NCBI GenBank assembly: GCA_029257755.1
Contig: JARIAP010000091.1
Coordinates: 1 to 5,082, forward strand
DNA from: Helicobacter sp.
GTDB taxonomy: Bacteria; Campylobacterota; Campylobacteria; Campylobacterales; Helicobacteraceae
Reading direction: 5' to 3'
DNA length: 5,082 bases
Positions 1 to 4,981 of this stretch are shown here, one piece after another; position 1 is the stretch's first letter; every line of letters starts with the position of its first letter. The position numbers were made by a program, and so were the translations under genes. Under the pieces are notes generated by a model. That model worked only from the letters and a program-made list of their open reading frames with translations, had not been told where the DNA came from and ran no database searches.

Positions 1-1135
1 CTTGTTCTAGTCCTATTTTAGTTTTTTCTATATTATCATTGATAGCTTGTGCCATTGTGCCAAATTCATCTTTTGATTTTATATTGATTATTTGTGCTGT
101 TTTTATCTCATGATTAAGGAATTTAAAAAAATTAGTTAATCCATGAGATATATTACTTAGTGGTTTTAGATAAAAACGCAAAGTTATATACATAGCGATG
201 CTTGTAATAATTGCAAATATAATGCCTATAAGCATTTGTTCATAACCAATATTTAGAATTGGTTTTTCTATATCATCTACATTTTCAAAACTACAAAGTG
301 TATAGGTAGCAAACTCCTTATCACTTGAAGTTTTGCATTGAGCAGCCTTTGTTGCACCATTATCATTAATTTCAAAATATTCAAAATCACCTGTTTGGCG
401 AGATATTTTAGCAACTTCATCAAATAAGGGGGATTTTTTAAGTATTATATCTTTGTTTGTAGATAAATAAGGTGTGTCATTTGAATCTAATGCAAACATA
501 TGTGCATTATTTTTTTTCATCAAATAATCAAATATTTCTTGCAAGTCATTAAGTAAAACATCAATACTCAAAACCCCTATAAGTTTAGAGTTTTTATATA
601 TTGGTGTAGCATACGATATAGCATTTTTATTGGTAAAAACATCAATATACACTTCACTTTGATAAAACCCATTGCTACTCATTGCACCTATATACCAACT
701 TCTTTGATTTGCCATATAACCACTAGGATCATCTACACCACCCCTAAATATCCATGGTTTATTTTTCCTATCAGATACAACACTAGATTCTAGAATCCTA
801 CCACTAGGAAATCCTATGTAACTTGCACTTAATTGTGCAGAGTTTCTATGAATCCTTAATAAATTACCTACATTTTGTGCTATTTTTTCTTCACTATCTA
901 GCGAATCTAGTGGCATTTCTTCGACTTCTTGTTTTAATGCCAATAATGCAGCTTTAGAAGACAAATTAATATCTTGTAGCAATAAATCAACCACGCGCAA
1001 GTTATCCGCTTGATTTTTTATATTAATCCTAAGGGAATTATTTTTATTTTTTATTATTCCTATAACGCTTAACCCAAGCATTGCAACAACTACAATTGTG
1101 CTTACAATTAGTGCGATCTTTGTTCTTATGTTCAT
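1..1135 (-). CDS. Methyl-accepting chemotaxis receptor with amino-acid-type dCache sensor (3' end missing)
   Basis: I translated 378 residues from ATG (1135-1133). Residues about 7-28 form a hydrophobic first membrane segment, 29-299 are periplasmic, and about 301-320 form a second membrane segment. A HAMP domain follows, with P325 and D356-E357-F358-G359. The coiled-coil signalling domain that contacts CheA/CheW lies beyond the window edge. The periplasmic part is a double-Cache (dCache_1) sensor. Its distal module has Y140, R145, W147, Y148, Y163, D165 and D192, with the spacing of the known amino-acid-binding signature (YxxxxRxWY ... D), so an amino-acid-like ligand is inferred. C267 and C281 in the proximal module could form a disulfide. 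The start is supported by GGAG five bases upstream. It is transcribed away from the HEPN-like gene. An A8 run on the coding strand (T8 at 510-517) encodes K207-K208. The receptor class is near certain; the ligand is a prediction. Confidence 0.95.
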   Translation of the reverse strand, partial: MNIRTKIALIVSTIVVVAMLGLSVIGIIKNKNNSLRINIKNQADNLRVVDLLLQDINLSSKAALLALKQEVEEMPLDSLDSEEKIAQNVGNLLRIHRNSAQLSASYIGFPSGRILESSVVSDRKNKPWIFRGGVDDPSGYMANQRSWYIGAMSSNGFYQSEVYIDVFTNKNAISYATPIYKNSKLIGVLSIDVLLNDLQEIFDYLMKKNNAHMFALDSNDTPYLSTNKDIILKKSPLFDEVAKISRQTGDFEYFEINDNGATKAAQCKTSSDKEFATYTLCSFENVDDIEKPILNIGYEQMLIGIIFAIITSIAMYITLRFYLKPLSNISHGLTNFFKFLNHEIKTAQIINIKSKDEFGTMAQAINDNIEKTKIGLEQ

Positions 1136-1140
1136 ATAAT

Positions 1141-1144
1141 CTCC
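1141..1144 (-). promoter_or_regulatory. Ribosome binding site of the chemoreceptor gene
   Basis: GGAG on the minus strand, five bases before ATG. It fixes the start codon at 1135. Confidence 0.75.
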
Positions 1145-1164
1145 ATAAATATTATATTTTTCTA

Positions 1165-1179
1165 ATTTCATAATGAAAT
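1165..1179. repeat. Inverted repeat ATTTCA-TAA-TGAAAT near the chemoreceptor start
   Basis: Two perfect six-base arms with a three-base centre, 30 bases upstream of the receptor start codon. The 12-mer CATAATGAAATA within and beside it (1169-1180) recurs exactly at 1275-1286. This suggests two copies of one protein-binding site about ten helical turns apart. The regulator is unknown. Confidence 0.4.
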
Positions 1180-1221
1180 AGTTAATGAAGTGAATTGTAA
1201 CAATAAATTGTTTTTACATAT

Positions 1222-1227
1222 TTTATA
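1222..1227 (-). promoter_or_regulatory. Possible -10 element for the chemoreceptor gene
   Basis: TATAAA on the minus strand in an AT-rich context, which would give a leader of roughly 80 bases. No convincing -35 is present. Weak -35 boxes are usual for the housekeeping sigma factor of Helicobacter and Campylobacter. I saw no sigma-28 or sigma-54 consensus. Other AT-rich hexamers nearby are equally possible. Confidence 0.25.
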
Positions 1228-1261
1228 CTATTATTAATATACATATTTTTTTATTTTATAA

Positions 1262-1281
1262 TTACATAATGTTACATAATG
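1262..1281. repeat. Perfect tandem repeat of TTACATAATG (two copies)
   Basis: Copies lie at 1262-1271 and 1272-1281 and are followed by the degenerate AAATAATG at 1282-1289. A ten-base period places the copies on the same helix face. Direct-repeat operators of OmpR-type response regulators have this arrangement, but no regulator can be assigned from the window. Confidence 0.6.
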
Positions 1282-1296
1282 AAATAATGATTATTA
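1282..1296. promoter_or_regulatory. Fur-box-like operator (AAATAATGATTATTA)
   Basis: Two AATAAT/ATTATT arms surround a single G. Apart from its first base, the 15-mer fits the 7-1-7 iron-Fur site TAATAATnATTATTA described for Helicobacter pylori. The arms also overlap a wider inverted repeat, TGAAATAAT (1280-1288) and ATTATTTCA (1308-1316). The position, about 120 bases before the HEPN-like start and 150 before the receptor start, suits an operator or distal site. AT-rich sequence produces such matches by chance, so this is only a candidate. Confidence 0.35.
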
Positions 1297-1344
1297 TAAA
1301 TATTGTAATTATTTCACATAATAATAAAATATAAGTTTTTTTGT

Positions 1345-1364
1345 AATAATCAATATTGATTATT
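1345..1364. promoter_or_regulatory. Perfect 20-bp palindrome upstream of the HEPN-like gene
   Basis: AATAATCAAT is followed directly by its exact reverse complement ATTGATTATT. It ends 51 bases before the preferred start codon at 1416, where an operator for a dimeric repressor or autoregulator would sit. Its outer halves (AATAAT, ATTATT) match those of the Fur-like site at 1282-1296. If translation began at the upstream TTG (1356), half the palindrome would be coding, which I consider unlikely. Confidence 0.5.
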
Positions 1365-1405
1365 TTGATATTTTTATATTACAATTTAAATAATTTTAAT
1401 TATAT

Positions 1406-1410
1406 AAGGA
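1406..1410 (+). promoter_or_regulatory. Ribosome binding site deciding the start of the HEPN-like gene
   Basis: AAGGA followed by five bases and then ATG at 1416. The alternative ATG at 1410 overlaps this site, the ATG at 1425 is 14 bases away, and the TTG at 1356 has no visible site. Confidence 0.65.
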
Positions 1411-1415
1411 TGCTA

Positions 1416-2537
1416 ATGCAACATATGATTATTTTATATAACCCATATTATCAAAGTGAAGTAATAGAATCTCATCTTGAGATTCTAAAAAACGAAAGTA
1501 AAGTAGCATTTGGTAAAATTAAATCAAAATTAAATAATTATACAAATTTAAATAATAGTTCTAGCAATACAATAAAATCATTTTATGCAAATATTACAAA
1601 TACAAATCCATTACAACTTTTTCTAACAGATTATGCAAATTTATTTGTAGCAAAAGTAACACAAATATTAGAACAAACTAATGTAAAATCTCCATCATAT
1701 TATAAAGATAAATCACTTGAGGTGGAAAATTGGTTTATTATAGAGGATATGAGAGAAATAGTTTTAAATGATTTTGCAAAAATTAGAGATTATCATCTGC
1801 CAAACTTTACTACACCACACAATGGCAACAGAACATTTGCATTATATGGAAATAATTATAAGTATCCACTAATAGTTAACATGAAAGAAGATAGAAATTA
1901 TTTTCAAACAAACAAGACTCATTATAAAGATATATTTAAAACTAAAAATTATCTTGATATTAAGCATAAAATGCAAGAATATGTATTTGGCGTTAAAATA
2001 ATAGAATCTATGCATCCAGATTCACTTGATAATATAATTTCTGCAGAAATGGAATATCAAGAAAATAAGGACAATCCATTATATGATTTTACAGGGATTG
2101 TTATATGGTATTCAAAAACTATGGAGCAAGAAATAAAGTTACTTGCAAGATTACTTTTTAATTTTCTTATTAAAAAAGATAAAAATATTGCAAATATTAT
2201 TTATAGTGTTCAACAACGAAAAAGCAGTATAGGCGAATTTGTTCATAAACAGACAACAATTGATCCTAATATTGGGACTTTTAGATATTTATTTACCAGC
2301 AACAAAGCTATAAGTAGTGCAATTAATTATTATTTAAATCCGCAAAAAGATTTTATTACAAAAAAAATAGGACATTATATAAGTCAAATACAAAGCATAA
2401 GAAACAAATCAGCACACTCTGAAAAACCAAAAATAGAACAAGTAAAAAAATTAAGGGAAAGTGTATTGGGTATATCACAATCAAGTATGATTAGCAATAT
2501 TATTGATGTAAGGCTTGAAATAACAAAAATATATTAA
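1416..2537 (+). CDS. Uncharacterised protein with C-terminal HEPN-like RNase motif
   Basis: The protein has 373 residues from ATG 1416. The reading frame stays open up to a TTG at 1356, but the ribosome binding site favours 1416. I do not recognise the family with certainty. The N-terminal part opens with YNPYYQ (8-13), then VAFGKIKSKL (30-39), and alternates likely strands such as LQLFLTDY (66-73) and LFVAKVTQIL (76-85). VENWFIIEDMREI (103-115) follows. This could be a small PUA/EVE-like fold, but that is a guess. The C-terminal third is helical and contains RNKSAH at 329-334, fitting the R-polar-x3-H catalytic motif of HEPN ribonucleases, followed by a charged helix ending in VLG. HEPN proteins often act in toxin or antiphage systems by cutting RNA. 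No partner antitoxin (for example MNT nucleotidyltransferase) adjoins it. No signal peptide or membrane segment is seen, so it is likely cytoplasmic. Confidence 0.85.
   Translation: MQHMIILYNPYYQSEVIESHLEILKNESKVAFGKIKSKLNNYTNLNNSSSNTIKSFYANITNTNPLQLFLTDYANLFVAKVTQILEQTNVKSPSYYKDKSLEVENWFIIEDMREIVLNDFAKIRDYHLPNFTTPHNGNRTFALYGNNYKYPLIVNMKEDRNYFQTNKTHYKDIFKTKNYLDIKHKMQEYVFGVKIIESMHPDSLDNIISAEMEYQENKDNPLYDFTGIVIWYSKTMEQEIKLLARLLFNFLIKKDKNIANIIYSVQQRKSSIGEFVHKQTTIDPNIGTFRYLFTSNKAISSAINYYLNPQKDFITKKIGHYISQIQSIRNKSAHSEKPKIEQVKKLRESVLGISQSSMISNIIDVRLEITKIY
1465..1487. repeat. Hairpin with a perfect 10-bp stem early in the HEPN-like gene
   Basis: TAGAATCTCA (1465-1474) and TGAGATTCTA (1478-1487) are exact reverse complements around the loop TCT. 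The hairpin lies about 50 bases into the coding region, covering residues 17-24, and contains two inverted copies of AGAATCT. It could form in the mRNA close to the initiating ribosome. Confidence 0.6.
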
Positions 2538-2577
2538 ATTTAATTATATAAAAATTATTTGTATAATAGAATTTAAT
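2533..2577 (+). terminator. Weak AT-rich stem-loop after the HEPN-like gene
   Basis: ATTAAATT (2533-2540) can pair with AATTTAAT (2570-2577), and ATTATA (2543-2548) with TATAAT (2562-2567), followed by a T-rich stretch. The stem has no G-C pairs, so termination would be weak. The same sequence holds the putative promoter of the next gene. Confidence 0.2.
2562..2567 (+). promoter_or_regulatory. Putative -10 box of the hydrolase-methyltransferase operon
   Basis: An exact TATAAT preceded by TTTG, about 50 bases before the GTG start of the hydrolase gene. It would give a leader of roughly 45 bases. No clear -35 is present. It lies in the 81-base gap after the HEPN-like gene, suggesting separate transcription. 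Confidence 0.4.
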
Positions 2578-2606
2578 TTTATCGTTTTTATTTGAGCATT
2601 AATTAT

Positions 2607-2611
2607 AGGAG
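2607..2611 (+). promoter_or_regulatory. Ribosome binding site deciding the GTG start of the HAD hydrolase
   Basis: AGGAG seven bases before the in-frame GTG at 2619. The site lies inside the longer frame from TTG 2592, which has no comparable site and would add nine residues before the HAD motif. Confidence 0.65.
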
Positions 2612-2618
2612 TATTAGT

Positions 2619-3206
2619 GTGGTAATAGCATTTTTTGATTTTGATGGAACTATAACTCGTGGAGATTCGTTTGCATTATTTTTAAAATTTTTATTAGGTA
2701 AGAGATTCTATCTTATGGTTGCAAAAAATTTACATATTTTATTGTTATATAAAATGGGACTAATTAGCAATCACAATGCAAAGCAAAGTGTTTTATATTC
2801 TTGTATATGTGGTATGGAAGAAAGGTTTTTGTTGCAAAAATGTGAAGATTTTGTAGATTTATTAGAATCTTATTGCAAAGATTCTGCAATAAAGAAAATA
2901 CAATGGCATCAAGAAAACAATCATGAAATAGTGCTTGTATCTGCTAGTTTTGAGGAATATTTGCGTCCGTTGTGTAATAAATGGGGCATAAAATTACTTG
3001 CTACAACAATGGGGGTTAAAAATGGTATAATGACAGGAAGACTAGATAAGCCAAATTGTTATGGGAAGCAAAAGGAAATACGAATAAAAGAAATGTATGA
3101 TTTAGACAAATATGATAGTATTTATGTGTATGGTGATACTATAGGAGATAGAGAAATGTTAAAACTAGCAAGTAAAGATCAAGCATTCTATAGGATATTT
3201 AACTAA
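2619..3206 (+). CDS. HAD superfamily, subfamily IB hydrolase (phosphoserine-phosphatase-like)
   Basis: The protein has 195 residues from GTG 2619, which puts the HAD nucleophile near the N-terminus as is usual for this family. All four HAD motifs are visible. Motif I is DFDGT with D7 and D9 (D7 becomes phosphorylated, D9 is acid/base). Motif II is S108 in VSAS, motif III is K150 in CYGKQKE, and motif IV is GDTIGD with D173 and D177 for magnesium. The stretch between motifs I and II is a helical, rather hydrophobic C1 cap, as in the phosphoserine phosphatase-like IB group. The substrate is most likely a small phosphorylated metabolite, which the sequence does not identify. No catalytic residue is missing, and the length is normal for short IB hydrolases. 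It is directly followed, without a gap, by the methyltransferase gene. Class assignment is strong; the physiological role is open. Confidence 0.92.
   Translation: MVIAFFDFDGTITRGDSFALFLKFLLGKRFYLMVAKNLHILLLYKMGLISNHNAKQSVLYSCICGMEERFLLQKCEDFVDLLESYCKDSAIKKIQWHQENNHEIVLVSASFEEYLRPLCNKWGIKLLATTMGVKNGIMTGRLDKPNCYGKQKEIRIKEMYDLDKYDSIYVYGDTIGDREMLKLASKDQAFYRIFN
2864..2885. repeat. Inverted pair of AGAATCT within the hydrolase gene
   Basis: AGAATCTT (2864-2871) and AAGATTCT (2878-2885) form an 8-bp perfect stem with a six-base loop inside coding sequence (E-S ... D-S codons). It resembles the arrangement at 1465-1487. Confidence 0.5.
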
Positions 3207-4247
3207 ATGAAAGATTCTATAAATGGATTAATCCCGTTTCGCCATATTATGTATAAATGGCTATATGATTCTAATGATGGATATTATACTAATGATAGGA
3301 TAGGTAAGGGCGGAGATTTTTATACTTCTGTTAGCACATCTAAATTTTTTGGTGGTGCAATAAGTAGATACATACTTAAAATGTTAGAAGAAGAAAAGTT
3401 ATTTTTACCTTTGTGTATTGTTGAGATAGGTAGTAACAATGCAGATTTAATATGCGATATTGCAGAATTTTTAAATGCCTTTAACAATGAAGTATTTATG
3501 AAAACAACCTTTTATATAATAGAGCCACTGAAATCATTGCATAATGGGCAAAAAGAAAAATTTATACAAAGAATTACAAAAAGATTTAACAAAAAACTAT
3601 ATATATTAGAATCTATAAATAGATTAAATTGTGCACTAAATCACGATACCTTCTTTATATCAAATGAACTTTTTGATAGTATGCCATGTGATATTGTAAT
3701 TAATAATAGAATGCTTTATTTTAAAAACAATAAGCTTGTATTTGATAGAATTGATACAACCATACAAGACTTTATTAATAAATATAATATAAGCACTATA
3801 GAAATACCATTTTTTTGGGAATCTTTTATAAAAGAATTATGTAGTATAGAATATAAAAAATGGGTATTTTTAACATTTGATTATGGAGATTTTTTTGCAA
3901 GGGATATGAATATAAGAATTTATTCTAAACATAAAGTATTTAACTTTTATGAAGAATGGCAAAATAATAATATTATGAATTTTTATGGCAATAGCGATAT
4001 TACTTATGATGTAGATTTTAATCTATTAAAGAAAATTTTTGAATCTAACAATATAACTATAGAAAAATGTATAACACAAGCAAAGTTTTTAATTGAAGAA
4101 TGTGAAATATTAGATATTTTTGAATGCTTTATGAAAAATTTTAGTGATGTGCAACTTATAAAACAAAAAGCTAGTTTAAATGGACTTATTGCGCCAAATG
4201 CTATGGGGGAGAGATTTAAGGCTTTGTGTGTTAGCAATAGTTATTAG
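3207..4247 (+). CDS. MidA/NDUFAF7-family SAM-dependent methyltransferase
   Basis: The protein has 346 residues. N-terminal landmarks are IPFRHIMYKWLYDSNDGYY (9-27) and GGDFYTS (35-41) with FFGG (47-50), typical of this family. The SAM-binding motif I is VEIGSNNADL (72-81), and E106 in FYIIEP is the likely ribose-binding acid. The family hallmark NELFDSMPCD spans 153-162 (usually NELxDALP). FDYGD is at 224-228, followed by RIYSKH, a GNSDITYDVDF segment and the terminal MGERFKAL (333-340). Human NDUFAF7 methylates an arginine of a complex I subunit. Whether this bacterial protein modifies NuoD or something else is unknown. Its ATG follows the hydrolase stop codon without a gap, and the nearest AGGA (3192-3195) is 11 bases away, implying translational coupling. 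The length is at the short end for the family, but all landmarks are present. Confidence 0.92.
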   Translation: MKDSINGLIPFRHIMYKWLYDSNDGYYTNDRIGKGGDFYTSVSTSKFFGGAISRYILKMLEEEKLFLPLCIVEIGSNNADLICDIAEFLNAFNNEVFMKTTFYIIEPLKSLHNGQKEKFIQRITKRFNKKLYILESINRLNCALNHDTFFISNELFDSMPCDIVINNRMLYFKNNKLVFDRIDTTIQDFINKYNISTIEIPFFWESFIKELCSIEYKKWVFLTFDYGDFFARDMNIRIYSKHKVFNFYEEWQNNNIMNFYGNSDITYDVDFNLLKKIFESNNITIEKCITQAKFLIEECEILDIFECFMKNFSDVQLIKQKASLNGLIAPNAMGERFKALCVSNSY

Positions 4248-4324
4248 TATTTAGTATTGCAACATAAGCTTAACATGTAAACATATTTATTTTTTATTGC
4301 TGTTTAATTAATAGCTAATAACTT

Positions 4325-4344
4325 AAATAATAACATTATTTTTT
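4325..4344 (+). terminator. Possible weak terminator between the convergent genes
   Basis: AAATAAT (4325-4331) and ATTATTT (4335-4341) form a seven-base stem with loop AAC, followed by Ts. It overlaps the 3' end of thiE. The stem is purely A-T, so its strength is doubtful. I found no better candidate in the 88-base gap (4248-4335). Confidence 0.2.
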
Positions 4345-4980
4345 AGGATTCCACGATGATATTAGATTTTTTGCATTATTTGTAATTGTGTCTTTTGTGT
4401 CCCATAGACTTGATATAACTGCTATCATGTTGCAATGCTTTAATAATTTAGCATTATCTATATCAATACCACCAATAGCACATATAGGGATATTTAATAT
4501 TGATTTTGCTTCTTTTAATATATCTAGTTTGCATATAGTAGCATTTTGTTTTGTTTTAGATTCAAACATAGATCCAAATGCTACATAATCTGCCCCTCTT
4601 ATCTCAAATTCTTTTGCCATTTCTATATTGTCATAGCAACTAACACCTATTATGCCTTTAAACTCTTTGCGTATAGAATCAAAGTTTATAATCTCATCTT
4701 TACCTAAATGTAAGCCATTTACATTTAATTGTATTGCTAATTCATATCTATCGTTTAATATAAAAAGTATATTATTCATATGGCAAAAATCTTGTAATTT
4801 ATTAACTATATGTTTAATGTCCTTATCACTAGATAATTTGTCTCTATATTGAAAAATGTTCAATCCACCATTTATAGCCATTTGCAATTGTTGTATTATT
4901 GTATTATGCGGAGTTAGAACACAATCGCTTATACCATAAAGTCCTTTTAGCGTGTGATTTTTGTGTGTATTTACTTTCAT
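4336..4980 (-). CDS. thiE: Thiamine phosphate synthase
   Basis: ThiE joins hydroxymethylpyrimidine diphosphate with the thiazole phosphate to give thiamine monophosphate, in the cytoplasm. The protein has 214 residues, normal for the family, and is a TIM barrel. It shows LYGISD (14-19), QYRDK (44-48), which binds the pyrimidine diphosphate, and N76-D77. GLHLGKDE (89-96) contributes the second magnesium ligand D95. GVSCYDN (112-118), GADYVAFGSMFESKTK (129-144) with K144, IGGI (169-172) and IAVISS (186-191), the phosphate-binding end, complete the set. The start ATG is supported by AAAAGG six bases upstream, located within the last codons of the preceding minus-strand gene. The two genes are separated by a single base, so they are probably co-transcribed. 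There is no TPP riboswitch next to it, as expected for a downstream operon gene. The identification is firm. Confidence 0.96.
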   Translation of the reverse strand: MKVNTHKNHTLKGLYGISDCVLTPHNTIIQQLQMAINGGLNIFQYRDKLSSDKDIKHIVNKLQDFCHMNNILFILNDRYELAIQLNVNGLHLGKDEIINFDSIRKEFKGIIGVSCYDNIEMAKEFEIRGADYVAFGSMFESKTKQNATICKLDILKEAKSILNIPICAIGGIDIDNAKLLKHCNMIAVISSLWDTKDTITNNAKNLISSWNPKK

Positions 4981-4981
4981 A

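Larger units (their letters stand above)
1136..1415. other. Divergent intergenic regulatory region between chemoreceptor and HEPN-like gene
   Basis: These 280 bases contain no convincing gene and are almost entirely A and T. They must hold the promoters of both divergent genes. I see an unusual density of symmetrical elements: an inverted repeat at 1165-1179, a small palindrome ATTGT-A-ACAAT at 1194-1204, a tandem 10-mer at 1262-1281, a Fur-box-like site at 1282-1296, nine-base arms at 1280-1288 and 1308-1316, and a perfect palindrome at 1345-1364. A possible but weak -10 (TATATT, 1375-1380) could serve the plus-strand gene. The low base complexity makes short symmetries easier by chance. Confidence 0.7.

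Noticed and set aside
1151..1156. TATAAT on the minus strand as the receptor promoter
   Set aside because: A start seven bases downstream would fall on the ribosome binding site and leave almost no leader.
1356..1415. Longer HEPN-like protein starting at TTG 1356
   Set aside because: No ribosome binding site, extremely AT-rich codons, and the palindrome at 1345-1364 would be half coding. AAGGA five bases before ATG 1416 is a better start.
2592..2618. HAD hydrolase starting at TTG 2592
   Set aside because: The AGGAG site lies downstream of it and is spaced for GTG 2619, which places DFDGT at the normal N-terminal position.
4004..4237. Minus-strand 77-codon open frame inside the methyltransferase gene
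   Set aside because: It overlaps a gene with clear family motifs up to its end, and has no recognisable domain.
4388..4852. Two 66-codon plus-strand frames inside thiE
   Set aside because: Antisense shadows of a well-conserved enzyme; no family resemblance or ribosome binding site noted.
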